Shown here piece by piece: positions 1 to 10,529 of a stretch of DNA of 64,000 bases (positions within the stretch are counted from its first letter, which is position 1; each line of letters starts with the position of its first letter). Both the position numbers and the translations under genes were made by a program. Under the pieces are notes generated by a model. It worked only from the letters and a program-made list of their open reading frames with translations. It searched no databases and was not told the origin of the DNA. The DNA comes from Strongylocentrotus purpuratus (Eukaryota; Echinodermata; Echinoidea; Camarodonta; Strongylocentrotidae): positions 30,648,357-30,712,356 of the forward strand of contig NW_022145604.1 in NCBI RefSeq assembly GCF_000002235.5. Direction: 5' to 3'.

Positions 1-1474
1 GGAACAAGAAGAGTCATGAACATTCATCACATGTTATAAGTAGCCACACAAAGAATCAAAAGTGTTTTGAATTGATGCAAAACTCATATCATTGCGAAGG
101 GGAAGCCTTGCCGATCAAATACAACAACTCTTCTCTTCAAAATATGTTTGGGGCTCGCAGTAATCAACTCTAAAAAATGTTAGTTTTTAGATCCAGATTT
201 TCTGCCTTCAGCGGTCCTTTGTAGAGCGTCAATATTTGTGACGTCACATACGGGACATGGCTGGCTAGCTGCATACTGCTACACGGCACTGAGCTGTTAG
301 TCAAGTGTGTGACATCACAATTCAGAGCTCGCTACGCTTGTGTGTTTGACTTACGTTCAGGGGCGTTCGGGGGTCTAAGGAGGGTCTTGAAAAATTGCAT
401 TTTACGCCTTTCCATGATATCTCTATGATTTCTCAGCAAATTGTTCGTGTTTTTCAAGAGAAAATCTTTCCATCCATATGTAATTTGTTCTAATTATGAG
501 TTGTTAGTGAATTTTTTTTGTGTAGCTCCTTTAAACGGGCCGTATGGCATTACTACTACAAAATAGAATCATAGAAAAATAGACCACTAGCTTTAACTGG
601 TATGCCATAGCAGATAGTATTTGCAACAGTGGACTGTGGCTCTTCCGAAATAAGAAGGCACATTTCCATCATAAAAAACTTTTAAGATTCAGAGAATCAG
701 AACAAGGAATTTGTTTTCCTCACAATTCTTAGATCTTATTGACTAACACGACTGTCAACACTAGATCTAGTTAACTTTTTATCATTTTCTACCAATTAAA
801 AAACATCTGACAAAGAAATGTTTCATGGTTTCATATCTAAATGTACTTTTATTTTGTTTAGCGATTGTCGTCTTCCCGGTTGATCTATGAGCAGTACGAG
901 TATTTGTGAGTGACGGCTGCAGTCCACCTATTTGTGATCAGTAGTAGGGCCCTGGTCCGAGAACGAGGATCACAAAAGAGGATATCCTCGTAAATGCGGA
1001 CAAATTGCGTCCTTAGAAAAAAAGATCGTCCGCATTTTCGCTAACCTATTTTTATCTTTGCACTCTGCGGGTTTTCAGGTTCCCGATTCTTGCGCTGGCA
1101 ATGCGAAAACCAGATTCAGCGGAATAAAATACCCCCAGTTAACCGTCTACTATTATGGGTTGTCCTTCTTCCCGAGGATAACGTGAAAGTCTCTGTACTT
1201 AGTTAATGTGAAATACTTCAAGAAAATCATTGTAGAATCCGCTTTTCGCATCGTCAACGCCCGGATCGGAAAGTAGAATCGTCAGCGAAACTGCGGACGA
1301 TCGGACCAGCCCCCTACTGGTCGTAGTGCAGTCAACCTCATTGTCTTAGACCTCGACAACAAGTCGACTGCAGCTATACCCCATCACTCACATCGACACC
1401 TTCTCCTTCTTCTCCCTGTCTATTTATTCTTCTTCATCATCATTCATGTTCTTCGTTACGACCTTAGTTAGCAT
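1..1474. other. noncoding, no gene recognised
   Basis: I see no open frame of useful length, no recognisable exon and no clear repeat here. If the lysine-rich exon at 2636-2705 is real, this stretch would be intron of that gene. Its next exon was not identified. Confidence 0.5.
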
Positions 1475-2385
1475 GGTTAGTGCTAGACCGAAAGCTTCAG
1501 TCTCTATAATCGTCGGTTGTTCCACTGAGACTACGTCTGGCTCCACTAGACCTCCGGTTATAGAGACAGAACGATCGCCTATGCCAGCCTATGTTGAACT
1601 TATTCCGCTAGATTTTAGCCGCTAGGCCCCTCCCACAAACTTGCCACGGCCGTATTGTTATGCCCCCAAAATCCCCCAAAATGTCATTTTACCTCGTTCA
1701 TTCCCAATTTTAAATTAGGCCTAGGCTATAATACATCGGTTCCACTTACTAACTTCATTGATATAATCCGTTTAATGGTCCCTTTTAAGGAAATTATCGG
1801 TCAAAATCGACATCCATGTTGAAAATCTTGCAAGCCGTGTTTAACTCTCGCTGCCGTCAATCTCATCCTTTCTAGTCTACGCCGAAGGCAAAATGATTAT
1901 GAAGGAAAAACTGTGATAACGCCATTACGAACGTGTAGATGGCGCACAGTTTTTCCTTCATAATCATTTTGCCTTCGGCGTAGACTAGAAGGGATGAGAT
2001 TGACGGCAGCGAGAGTTAAACACGGCTTGCAAGATTTTCAACATGGATGTCGATTTTGACCGATAATTTCCTTAAAAGGGACCATTAAACGGATTATATC
2101 AATGAAATTAGTAAGTGGAACCGATGTATTTTAGCCTAGGCCTAATTTAAAATTGGAAATGAACGAGGTAAAATGACATTTTGGGGGATTTTGGGGGCAT
2201 AACAATACGGCCGTGGCAAGTTTGTGGGAGGGGCCTAGCGGCTAAAATCTAGCGGAATAAGTTCAACACAGGCTGGCATAGGCAGTCGTTCAGTCTCTAT
2301 AACCGGAGGTCTAGTGGAGCCAGACGTAGTCTCAGTGGAACAACCGACGATTATAGAGACTGAAGCTTTCGGTCTAGGTTAGTGC
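1475..2385. mobile_element. giant foldback (inverted-repeat) transposon with 9-bp target duplication
   Basis: The element runs from 1484 to 2376 (893 bp). It is almost entirely two inverted arms of about 432 bp (1484-1915 and 1945-2376) around a spacer of about 29 bp that itself pairs in part (CGCCAT/ATGGCG). The ends are TAGACCGAAAGCTTCAG and its complement. It is flanked by a perfect 9-bp direct repeat GGTTAGTGC at 1475-1483 and 2377-2385, read as the target site duplication. Nine-base duplications are typical of Mutator-like elements, and long terminal inverted repeats also occur there, so a non-autonomous MULE or foldback element is the best guess. There is no coding capacity. Arms differ at scattered positions, so it is not a recent perfect palindrome. 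Confidence 0.85.
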
Positions 2386-2635
2386 AGGCTTAAATTCATG
2401 AAATGAAGATTAACACACTTGTGACACTGTGAATTATTGTCATTGATATTAATTCTATAACTTATGGTGAGTGAGATTTCCTCATCTGATATTTTTGTTC
2501 GTTTTAAACACTGCACTGAATAATTGAGTTGAAAAATAATTGATCAAATCATCAACCTTGATTGATAGCAAATTGAAGTTGAACTTGAGACAAAATAGGC
2601 AAAATTGGGCCATTGATTATTCAAAATCAACTTAC

Positions 2636-2705
2636 CTGGGTTTGTACTACTGTTGGACTTCTTTATTCCTTGCTCCTTCCTTTTTTTCTTTTCTGTTTTC
2701 GCCAT
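2636..2705 (-). CDS. candidate first coding exon, lysine-rich N-terminus (gene extends off the left edge)
   Basis: On the minus strand an ATG at 2705-2703 in a strong start context (CAAAATGGC) opens a 23-codon lysine-rich frame beginning MAKTEKKKRKEQGIKK. It ends in a consensus splice donor CAG|GTAAGT at 2635-2630, leaving phase 1. This looks like the 5' coding exon of a conserved basic (perhaps nucleolar) protein. No later exon is recognised down to position 1, so the gene would continue outside the window with the foldback at 1475-2385 inside intron 1. No TATA box was found; the promoter would lie about 2.75-3.0 kb. The family is not recognised. The alternative is a chance ORF. Confidence 0.35.
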
Positions 2706-3104
2706 TTTGGTGAGATATTGTTGACACACAGGACAGAATACGAACGAACCTCTTTCTTAAAACTTGAAAATGAACGTGCGGGACTGAAATGATAAATTGT
2801 CACGTTGTTGCAGCTAACTACATGCACGTCATGTGTACGACTACGACGCACCTGTGTGTGTGTGTGTACGAGTCAAAGCGAAGATTTAAGCTAGTCTTGT
2901 ACGTAAACGTGGTTGTGTTCATGAGCTCGAGTTAGTCTGCTTGCTCAGTCTCTTTTAAAAACAAATACACGTAGTAGGCCTACGCAAGTGAACGCGCTGC
3001 ATAAATTGGCATATAATCCGGTAATAGGCCCGGGAGGGGGTATAGGCAGAGGCGGCGCCCCCGGGGGACAGGGAGGGGGGGGGGGGGGGCGTGAACAGCG
3101 CCCC

Positions 3105-3735
3105 CACTTTTTCAAGTACCCCAAAAGTGCCCTTTTTAAATAGGTAAAGTGCCCCTTTTACTTTGACAAGTTCCCATTTTCTTTTGCAATAAGTGTCCAT
3201 TTTTCATTCTCATAAGTGCCTTTTAAAATCTCTAGTAAGTTCACCTTTTCAGGTACGAGAAGCGCCCATTTGCACTTTTGATAAGCGCCCCCTTCACCTC
3301 TGATAATTGCCCTATTCAAATCTGAGAGGTTCCCTTTTTCTTTGTAAAAATTGCCCCTTCCCGGCCCTTTTAATAACTACCCCTTTTTGATTTGGATAAG
3401 CGCACCTTATATTTTCACATGTGCCCCGTTTCTTTTTTTATTAAGTGCATGCCCCTTTCCCTTATGAAAAATGCCCCCATTTCAAAAAGAGCCCCTTCCC
3501 TTTCTCATAATGAATGCCCCTTTCCCTTCTCTTAAACACCCCTTTTCATCTCTTGTAAATAACCCTATTCAATTCTAAGAGATACTCATTTTAGTTTGAC
3601 AAGTGCCCCTTCCCCTCCTGATAAGTGTTCTTTTCATCTCTTATAAATGCCCCTTTTATTAAGTGACACGTCCCCCTTTTCCTTCCTAATAAATACTCCT
3701 TTTCCTTCTTATAAGTGCCCATTCCCCTAGCAATA
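3105..3735. repeat. degenerate 22-23-bp minisatellite
   Basis: Roughly 26 diverged units of 21-26 bp follow each other. Each starts near AAGTGCCCC and is followed by a T/C-rich stretch (for example AAGTGTCC, AAGCGCCC, AAATGCCCC). Unit length drifts, and later units lose the initial AAG. A G-run lies just left at about 3077-3090. No credible gene; minus-strand frames through it are repeat translations. Confidence 0.75.
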
Positions 3736-3785
3736 TCTTATATGTGGTATAAAAAGAAAAAAATAATGAAATCATCCCTGATAAA

Positions 3786-4575
3786 GTAATCACAATATTA
3801 TAGTATTAATGACTGCTTTGAGAGAAATAGTTGTTTTTATACGCTCAAGGGAAGGTTAGAATTGTGCTATAACCCGAGGCGTGCCGAGGGGAATGTAACC
3901 TTCCCGAGAGCGTATAAAAACAACTATTTCTCGAATATTAAAGCAGTCATTAATACTTTTATATGCCGAAAAAAAAGGAAAAAAAGAAAAAAAAAACTTT
4001 TGTCGAAGATGGGATTCGAACTCTTGCGTACAAAAGGTGATATAAGTACAACCAGCGCCTCACACCGCTCGGCCAGCGCGTTCTGTAAACGAGAACAGAA
4101 GTTTTCTTTAATATATACATTAAAATGAATTGAAAACGGCTTCGCGTGGTCGATGCTTCGCCGCTGCTCCATTAAACGGGCCCTTCTTTTACTTTTGCAA
4201 TGCATATTGGCACGAACTTAGATCAAGATCTATCGGCAGATGTTGTTTTTTTGTTTTTGGAAGTTTATTTTCGTCTTCATGTCAACAAAGCAAGATAAAA
4301 TTGTCGGTATAAGATCGATCGAGATTCAATTGTATTGTGAAATTACCGACCAATTCTTCGCACACGTACGGTATCCCCGATCGCTCAGAAATTTTTTTAA
4401 CATGTAAACCTATGGGGTAACCATGGAGACTTACCTATTTTCCCAATAACCATGGTTATTGGGATTTTGAACTGTTTTTTAACCATGGTTACCGGGAATT
4501 TTCGGGAACAGTTAAAGTTTATGAATGCAATTTCGACCAATCAGATTGCTGGATTACTTAAGTGAGGTATATAAA
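3786..4575. mobile_element. dispersed foldback-headed repeat (family F), copy 1
   Basis: An inverted repeat at about 3807-3955 (arms reading GAGAAATAGTTGTTTTTATACGC and complement) is followed by a tRNA-like segment, then about 450 bp of conserved noncoding sequence ending near CACTTAAGTGAGG-type sequence. The whole unit is matched in opposite orientation at about 34763-35570, and its foldback head recurs at 40366-40520 and 59708-59880. Target duplications were not resolved. Confidence 0.7.
4004..4080 (-). other. tRNA-like segment (Leu/Ser type) inside family F repeat
   Basis: Reading the minus strand, GCGCTGGCCGAGCGG resembles the D-arm/A-box of class II tRNAs and AGTTCGAATCCC is a good B-box/T-arm, with a long variable region between. 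The copy at about 35254-35335 (plus strand) is degenerate in the A-box. There is no clean cloverleaf, so this is a tRNA-derived mobile-element head rather than a working tRNA gene. Confidence 0.55.
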
Positions 4576-4644
4576 GGGGTATATACCAATGTCAAAAAAA
4601 ATATATTTTCGCTTTGAGATTTCCCTTTGAAGGTGCCCTTTCGG

Positions 4645-5215
4645 TTCCATGACACATGCTCCGCCGACGATTGCTCCGCCGACATTTACTCCGCAAAACG
4701 CGACAATTAATTGCTCCGCGACAGTTGCTCCGCCGACATGTGCTGCGCCGACATGTGCTCCGCCGACAATTCCTCCGCCGACATTTGCTCCGCCGACAAT
4801 TGCTCCGCCGACAATTGCTCCGCCGACGATTGCTCCGCCGACATTTGCTCCGCCGACAATTGCTCCGCCGACAATTGCTCCGCAAAATGCGACAATTGCT
4901 CCGGTGACAAATGCTCCTCGAACGACAGTTGCTCCGCCGACAGTTGCTCCGCCGACAATTGCTCCGCTGACATTGCTCCGCAAAACGCGACAATTGCTCC
5001 GGTGACATTTGCTCCGCCGACAATTGCTCCGCCGACATTTGCTCCGCCTGAAGCGACACTTGCTCCGGTGACATTTGCTCCGCCGACAATTGCTCCGCCG
5101 ACATTTGCTCCGCTAAAAAAGTGCCCCGTAAAATACAAAGGCTACTACGACAATAATAATTGTTGCTCCTCCCCAAAAGTACCCCGCAAAAGACAATGCT
5201 CCGCCGACAATTAAA
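4645..5215. repeat. 15-bp GC-rich minisatellite, locus 1
   Basis: Tandem 15-bp units TGCTCCGCCGACAAT (variants ..ACATT, ..ACAGT), interrupted by short blocks such as CGCAAAACGCGACA. Because the unit is 15 bp, most frames stay open and translate to pentapeptide repeats (PPTIA, CSADN, GGAIV, SAEQL and others). The same array with similar flanks lies in inverse orientation at 18830-19345. No evidence for a translated gene. Confidence 0.85.
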
Positions 5216-5269
5216 TTGCTCTCTGATCCAAAAGTGCGGCCTCGTGGAAGACATGAATGCTCCTCTGGC

Positions 5270-5326
5270 AATAAATGCAATAAATAAATGCAATAAATGC
5301 AATAAATGCAATAAATGCAATAAATG
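5270..5326. repeat. 10-bp tandem repeat
   Basis: About five to six copies of AATAAATGCA directly downstream of the 15-bp minisatellite. Confidence 0.85.
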
Positions 5327-5476
5327 CTCAGCCGTTTTTTTGCTATTCCCCATAATGTTTGATTTAAAAAAACATCAAGTTTTAGCTCCTTATGCAAGTT
5401 CTCCAGCGAAAGATAATTACTCCGCTCAAAATCTGTTTCATTTATTACTCATTAGCCGATCAAAAGCTCAAGGATA

Positions 5477-5512
<36 letters not shown>
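5477..5512. repeat. (CT)n microsatellite
   Basis: Uninterrupted CT dinucleotides within a longer pyrimidine-rich tract reaching about 5640. Confidence 0.9.
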
Positions 5513-5513
<1 letters not shown>

Positions 5514-5754
5514 CTCTTTCTTTTCCTTTTTACACCCTTTTCTTGTCTTCTTAGCTCTTTTCTTTCCTCTCATGCTATTAGTCTTCTTTCATTTTCATCA
5601 CTTCTTCTTTTCTTCCCCTCTCGAGTTCTATTTCTCTCGTGAAATTGAAACGTAATGTAGTACATGTAGTACATTCTTGTTTAGAATAGTATTTTCAATA
5701 ATATCCAGTCCGTCTTCTATAGGTTTCTTTCCTTCAGTTAAGTGTATGTAGCTT

Positions 5755-5756
<2 letters not shown>

Positions 5757-5797
<41 letters not shown>
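5757..5797. repeat. (AT)n microsatellite
   Basis: About 20 AT dinucleotides. Confidence 0.9.
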
Positions 5798-5799
<2 letters not shown>

Positions 5800-6599
5800 T
5801 GTGTAAAACACCCCGTCTCATTCGAGTACTTTGTTTTCACTGACTTTAGGGACTCACGGAACCACCGGAAGAAGAGCAATTGGCTTATCGTGAAGAACTG
5901 ACATCAAACTGCAACAAAATGATTTGTATAAATGGGAATAAGCAAAAAGGCTGCCATCTAATTTTCCCGTCTGAATGGGTTCTGTTCTTTACGTATAGTA
6001 CTTGCGTATGCGCAAATGATCAATTTCCTCGACGACATAAATATACGAATTATTTTGTCAACCTAGTCAACATCATAGCTATATATTTTAATGCAGGCGC
6101 GGAGCTAGGATCTTATTTTAGGGAGGGGCGGTAGTGAGCAAGCGAAGCGCGCTCGTTATGCTACAGTCACACGGCCATGTTACGGACCTGCGGATGCCTG
6201 CGTATATTTGGATAATGAAAATGCGTAATTTTTAACCCCAATACGGAAATTTGAGCAAAAGTTACCTATATTCTGCGGACGATACGGATTAGTTACGGAT
6301 GTTACGTATGAATTACGGATGATACGGGTAAAACCTGCGGATGAACCCATCCGCTGCCAACCCGCTGACACATGTTACTGACGACTTACGGATGACTTAC
6401 GGACTTACGGATGACTTCCTCTGGCGTCCGCACCATCCGCATATAAACCCACGTGGATCGGAGCTTGCTTCAGTCGCATTTCATCAAGTCTGAGATCTAG
6501 TGTTTTCCAAAAAAAAAACGACTTACGAGATTTTGGACGCCCACCGACGATAATCAAATGCAAAATGCATGTAATACATTACAAACAATATTATACATG

Positions 6600-7255
6600 T
6601 ATAGAAAACAAAATATAGCAAAACAAAATTTAAATAAGCTCGATGTGCCTCGACCCATCAAGATGTACAATACACTTATTTCGTTGCGTGTTCATAACGC
6701 GTTCTATCTCATGCTGATATTTTAATTTCTTTTTAAATGATGAAAACGATAAATAACCATTTAAACACCTAGTTGAAAATATATAATATTTAGCATATAA
6801 AATATCAAAATTAAAAGAAGAATAATTTCCACCTGGTATGCCAAATACAAAATCATTAAAAGATAACATTATTTCACTTTTGAGAGTGTATTTTTCAAAA
6901 TCATCTAAAAATCGACGATTGAAGGGGCATTCCCAAAATAAATGGGCAATAGTTTCAGAGTGTTTTGAACAAAAAGAACACAAATTTAATATACCAACAG
7001 TTTTCAGATACTTGTTAACACCAAGGATATTATGAAGAATTTTATATTGTAAATATCTAAGTTTTCTTGATAAAGAACATTTAAAAGGAATCATATAAAT
7101 TTTGTCCCAAGTAACAATTGGTTTTGAAACAATGTTCCTCCATTTGTTTTGTGAAATAGGAGTTTTAAAGATTTTCTCAACACAGATTTTATAAATAAAT
7201 TTACATCCTTTCGTTTCCTTGTTCAATTTTTTTGTTGTCAAATTTAAGCATCAAG
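6600..7255 (-). mobile_element. 5'-truncated LINE 3' fragment (reverse transcriptase C-terminal zinc region)
   Basis: A 203-codon minus-strand frame (7241-6630) contains LRYLQYKILHNIL and the cysteine/histidine motif CSFCSKHSETIAHLFWECP, typical of the zf-RVT region at the C-terminus of L1/Tx1-type LINE ORF2. No reverse-transcriptase core is present, so it is a 5'-truncated copy. It lies inside the Harbinger element, left of the transposase stop codon. A run of A residues near 6510-6520 may mark the left edge; no target duplication was identified. Confidence 0.65.
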
Positions 7256-7295
7256 AGTTGCATGATTTGTCTGTTTGTTATGTTTGGCCAACTGC

Positions 7296-8574
7296 TTAGG
7301 CCATGCGCTGCTGCCAGGGAACTGCTCCGGCGGTGCCATTGTAGTAATGCTTGAGGTACAGGCGCTGGCGCTTGGCAATCTTGGTGGTGTAGTTGCCAGC
7401 AAGCCTCTGTTGCATGTCATCCAGCACGCCCCCCTCTCTCCATGCACCCGGGATGATGTTGTGCTGGTCGTCCTCTCTGTCCATCATGCCATTCTGCTCA
7501 GCGAATGCCTGGTCTCTCAGGAGGTTGTGGATGCACAGGCAGGCGAGGACGATGGTCTCCACTGTGGAAGGCACCTGTGCCATAGCACTCAGAAGACACC
7601 GGAATCTGTTTGCAAGAATGCCAAAGGCATTCTCCACACATCTCCTAGCTCTGGAAAGTCTATAGTTAAATATCCTCTCCTCCATGGTCAGTGGCTTGGC
7701 ACCAAAAGGCTTCATCAGGGTGGTGCGTAGTGCAAATGCAGCGTCAGCAATCACGAAATAAGGGATGTCTCGATCGTCATGAGGCAGTGGCTCATCTGGT
7801 GGTATTCCAATGTTCTCATCGTCAATTGCCTCTTTCAGACTGCACGTGTTCCAAATCTGGGCATCAGAACTCGCACCACCTGCTCCCACCTCCACCCACC
7901 GGAACTTGTAGTTGCCATCAACCAGGGCAAGGAGTATATCGAGTTGTACCCCTTATAGTTGTAGAACTGGGAGCCACAGTTCGCGGGTGCCTTGATGCGG
8001 ATGTGCTTGCCATCTAAGGCTCCCAGGCAATGGTGGAAGTTCCACCGGTCGGAGAAGGTCTGGGCAATGCCCTTCCACCCCTCTGGAGTAGATGGGTTGC
8101 TGATGGTCTCCTCGCCATACTCAGCGTAGATGGCCTGACACACGTCCAACACCAAGAGTGAGATGGTGTTGTGGGGTACATAGAATAGGTACATCAGGCT
8201 GTGGTAGGAGTCCCCACTGGCAAGGTAGCGCATGGTGATGGCGACCTTCAAGCCTACTGGAAGGGCCTTCCTGTACCAGGTATCATACTTCTGTAAGCGA
8301 GGAGTGAGGCGGGTGACCATTTCGGCAAACATGGCAGGTGTGATGCGGGTGAAGTTGCGGAAGCCCTGAACATCCTCATTGCGTAGCAGGTGCATCAGAT
8401 TACCATAGGCACCCTGGTGTGGTCGCAATGTGATCCAGTGACGAACCCAACACATCCTCTCTTTTCTCCTTTCAAGGATGGTTGCATCTTGGCCATCAGG
8501 ATCTTCATCTGCATCTGATTGTGTTGGATGGCCATCAAACAATCCAGCAACACAAGGCGGCGTTCTCTCTCCAT
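7296..8574 (-). pseudogene. Harbinger transposase-derived nuclease (HARBI1/DDE_4 family), frameshifted
   Basis: This is the DDE nuclease of a PIF/Harbinger transposon, which cuts and rejoins the element ends. Visible motifs are the N-terminal helix-turn-helix-like region (ITPAMFAEMVTRL), first aspartate in LGALDGKHI, second in YFVIADAAF, and the glutamate in RRCVENAFGILANRFRC. Reading order is broken. An extra TA dinucleotide in GGAGTATATC at about 7935-7938 shifts the frame just after the YKGYNSI block, and the frame giving the best N-terminus (ATG at 8574, MERERRLVLLDCL) differs from the frame of the core, so a second lesion probably lies near 8470-8500. The stop codon is TAA at 7296-7298. 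With frames corrected, the length (about 425 codons) is normal for the family. It is probably not autonomous now. Confidence 0.8.
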
Positions 8575-9254
8575 CTTGAGTGACCTGTGAAAGTCTACAG
8601 TTGAAGAACTGACAATGATGAGGATGCTGGCAGCATCCAGGGTTGCATACCCAAGTGAAGACCATTTGGCATGGGCGACATCCGCCGAAATGAAAGAAGA
8701 CATAGGTAAAAATTCCGCATATTATCCGTATCTCAACCGTAACATACATATCCAATCCGTAACATCCGTATCCCATCCGTAATATTCGTATCCCATCCGC
8801 AAGCATACGCAATTACCGCAAGTCCTATCGTAAGATCCGCAATATATATGTCAAAAATACGTTAAACATACGTAACTCCTACGTAATAGTGTTTACGTAC
8901 CCCTATGTATCCGCAGGCATCCGCACACCCGACAAAGTGTGCGGATCAGTTACGTATCTAACGTATCCTGCGGATGAGTTTACGTATCTTACGTATGAGT
9001 AACGTATTTTACGTATGGATAACGTATATTCTGCGGATGCTTACGTATATTTCATCCGCAGCAAAATTTTGAGATTTTCAAAATTCCGCTGCGGATCTGC
9101 GTATGTCTGCGGATCCTGCGGATTGAATTACGGATGGATACGGATGCTTACGGATGATACGGATCCTTGCGGATGCTTACGGACTTTTATCCGTAAGCAT
9201 CCGCAGCTACCGTAAGTGGCCGTGTGACTGTGCCATAAGGGGGTGTCGGTGTTA

Positions 9255-9480
9255 GGCCTCCCGCGCGAAGCGCGGAAGCTTAGACGTTTCCCTAAATTAT
9301 TAGGAAAAGAAGACGATTTATTGTACCGTTCTCGACTCGTCTAAATGAAGTTTTCCCCTCCTGCGCGAAGCGCTGAAATGTTGGCGTTTCATCAAAATAT
9401 AGAGAAAGGAAGACGATTCGTCGTATCGTTGTTGACTCTTAATCCTTGTTTGAATTTAGTTTCCCTGAAAATGTTAAATC
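9255..9480 (+). repeat. satellite monomers with CGCGCGAAGCGCG hairpin (locus 1)
   Basis: About two units of the roughly 110-bp monomer described at 11285-12480, each with the GCGCGAAGCGC palindrome followed by AAGAAGACGATT and TGTACCGTTCTCGAC-type blocks. Confidence 0.75.
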
Positions 9481-9829
9481 TCTGATTTCTTTAGCTGATA
9501 TTATAGGAAAGTGAAACTTCGAGAAAATACAAGTATTGTAGTTGTAGTCACTCTCGAAGTCGTCACAGCGGATACAAAGTCACAGTTCGTAGGGAAAAAA
9601 ACTTGTTGGCCGACCGACAATATACATCTCACCGACTTCAAACTTCTGCATTGATATAGTACACGAGGATCGAGCAAAAATACCGACACAGCTGACCCGA
9701 CACAGCAACATATATTTACCCGTGTCTTTTTTGCTTCCTTGACGAGACGACTCCACCCAACGACCCCCCCCCTTTCTTTTACCCCCAATCCTGCTTTCCC
9801 AGGCTCTTACCTCCCCCTCCTCTCTTTCA

Positions 9830-10065
9830 CACCCCCCCGTTTCTTTTGTTTCCCTTTTCTCTTTTTTTCCTTTTTTTTCCTTTTCTTTCTTTTCTTTCTT
9901 TTCCTTTCTTTTCCTTTCCTCCCTCTTTTTCTTCTTCTCTTTCTTTCTTCTCTTTTTCTTTCTTTTTTTTCTTTTCCTTACTTTCTTTTCTTTTTCTTTT
10001 CTTTATTCTTTTCTTTCCCTTGCCCTCTCTTTTTTTCCCCTCCCCCTTTTCTCTTTTTTTCCGAC
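9830..10065. repeat. polypyrimidine tract
   Basis: A C/T-only stretch of over 200 bases (TTTTCTTTTCCTTTC-like), followed by a G-run (about 10098-10118) and a C-run. Its inverse counterpart is the polypurine tract at about 31370-31570. Long frames here are low-complexity translations. Confidence 0.9.
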
Positions 10066-10529
10066 GGCAGCGCAACTTTACCGATAATATCCTGAGAGGT
10101 GGGGGGGGGGGGGGGGGTGTCGCACCCCACACCCCCCCCCCTTTGGTTACGCCCCTGTAATGCTTTACTTGCAGATGGTTTGTGCTTGCTTGCATTGAGG
10201 TCATTTCAGGTCTTACATATTGATGAGCTGTTTGAAATTAACTAGGAGGTATGCGCGTATTGGGGAATGTGGCTTGCTGCTCTACTTTTTTTTAAAACTT
10301 CTCACGACATGGAATGAGTGTTCAGTGTACATCATATGGGACGTACAGTGATAGACGAAAATTATTTCAGTATATTCGACATGACTTCTAGGTAACTCCT
10401 TTTTCCTCCCACATCCTTATCCTTTCTTCTTTCTCTTGCGTTTAGAAAAATTGTACGAAGCGCATTATAAATGTAATGTATTATCAGGTGGGCTGTATAT
10501 AATACAGATCACCTTATGTTTTCGTTAGA

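Larger units (their letters stand above)
6159..9235 (-). mobile_element. PIF/Harbinger DNA transposon, about 3.1 kb, itself interrupted by a LINE fragment
   Basis: The terminal inverted repeats share ACAGTCACACGGCCA (6163-6177 and complement at 9217-9231). Subterminal zones (about 6180-6440 and 8715-9215) are packed with short GCGGAT/ACGTAT motifs in both orientations. The left flank is TTA (6156-6158) and the right flank TAA (9236-9238). Compared with the paralogous empty site (rc of about 32480-32500, GCGCTCATTAGGG), this fits a 3-bp TTA duplication with one later substitution, as expected for Harbinger. It encodes a HARBI1-like nuclease on the minus strand. The second, Myb-like gene normal in this superfamily is not seen. 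Confidence 0.8.
5960..10157 (+). mobile_element. composite dispersed repeat (family A) split by a Harbinger insertion
   Basis: The part from 6094 (CAGGCGCGGAGCTAGG) to 10157 (..GTTACGCCCCTG), with about 130 bp to its left, is matched in inverse orientation by 31283-33230. The other copy lacks 6159-9235, giving an empty site for the Harbinger element. The body contains about two satellite monomers (9255-9480), a polypyrimidine tract and a G/C-run junction near 10100-10140. The ends are CAGG-type imperfect inverted repeats as in hAT MITEs. TAATG lies on both sides of 6094-10157, but because the left flank is also shared with the other copy, a 5-bp target duplication is only tentative. Confidence 0.65.

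Noticed and set aside
2955..3200. 81-codon minus-strand frame
   Set aside because: Runs through the minisatellite and a G-run; no conserved features.
4592..5353. Long overlapping frames in several phases (pentapeptide repeat proteins)
   Set aside because: They are translations of a 15-bp tandem repeat, open in most frames on both strands, without splice or promoter signals.
9739..10204. Phe/Leu/Ser-rich and Lys/Glu-rich frames
   Set aside because: Low-complexity polypyrimidine tract; the same applies to 13288-13688, 21183-22034 and 31100-31746.
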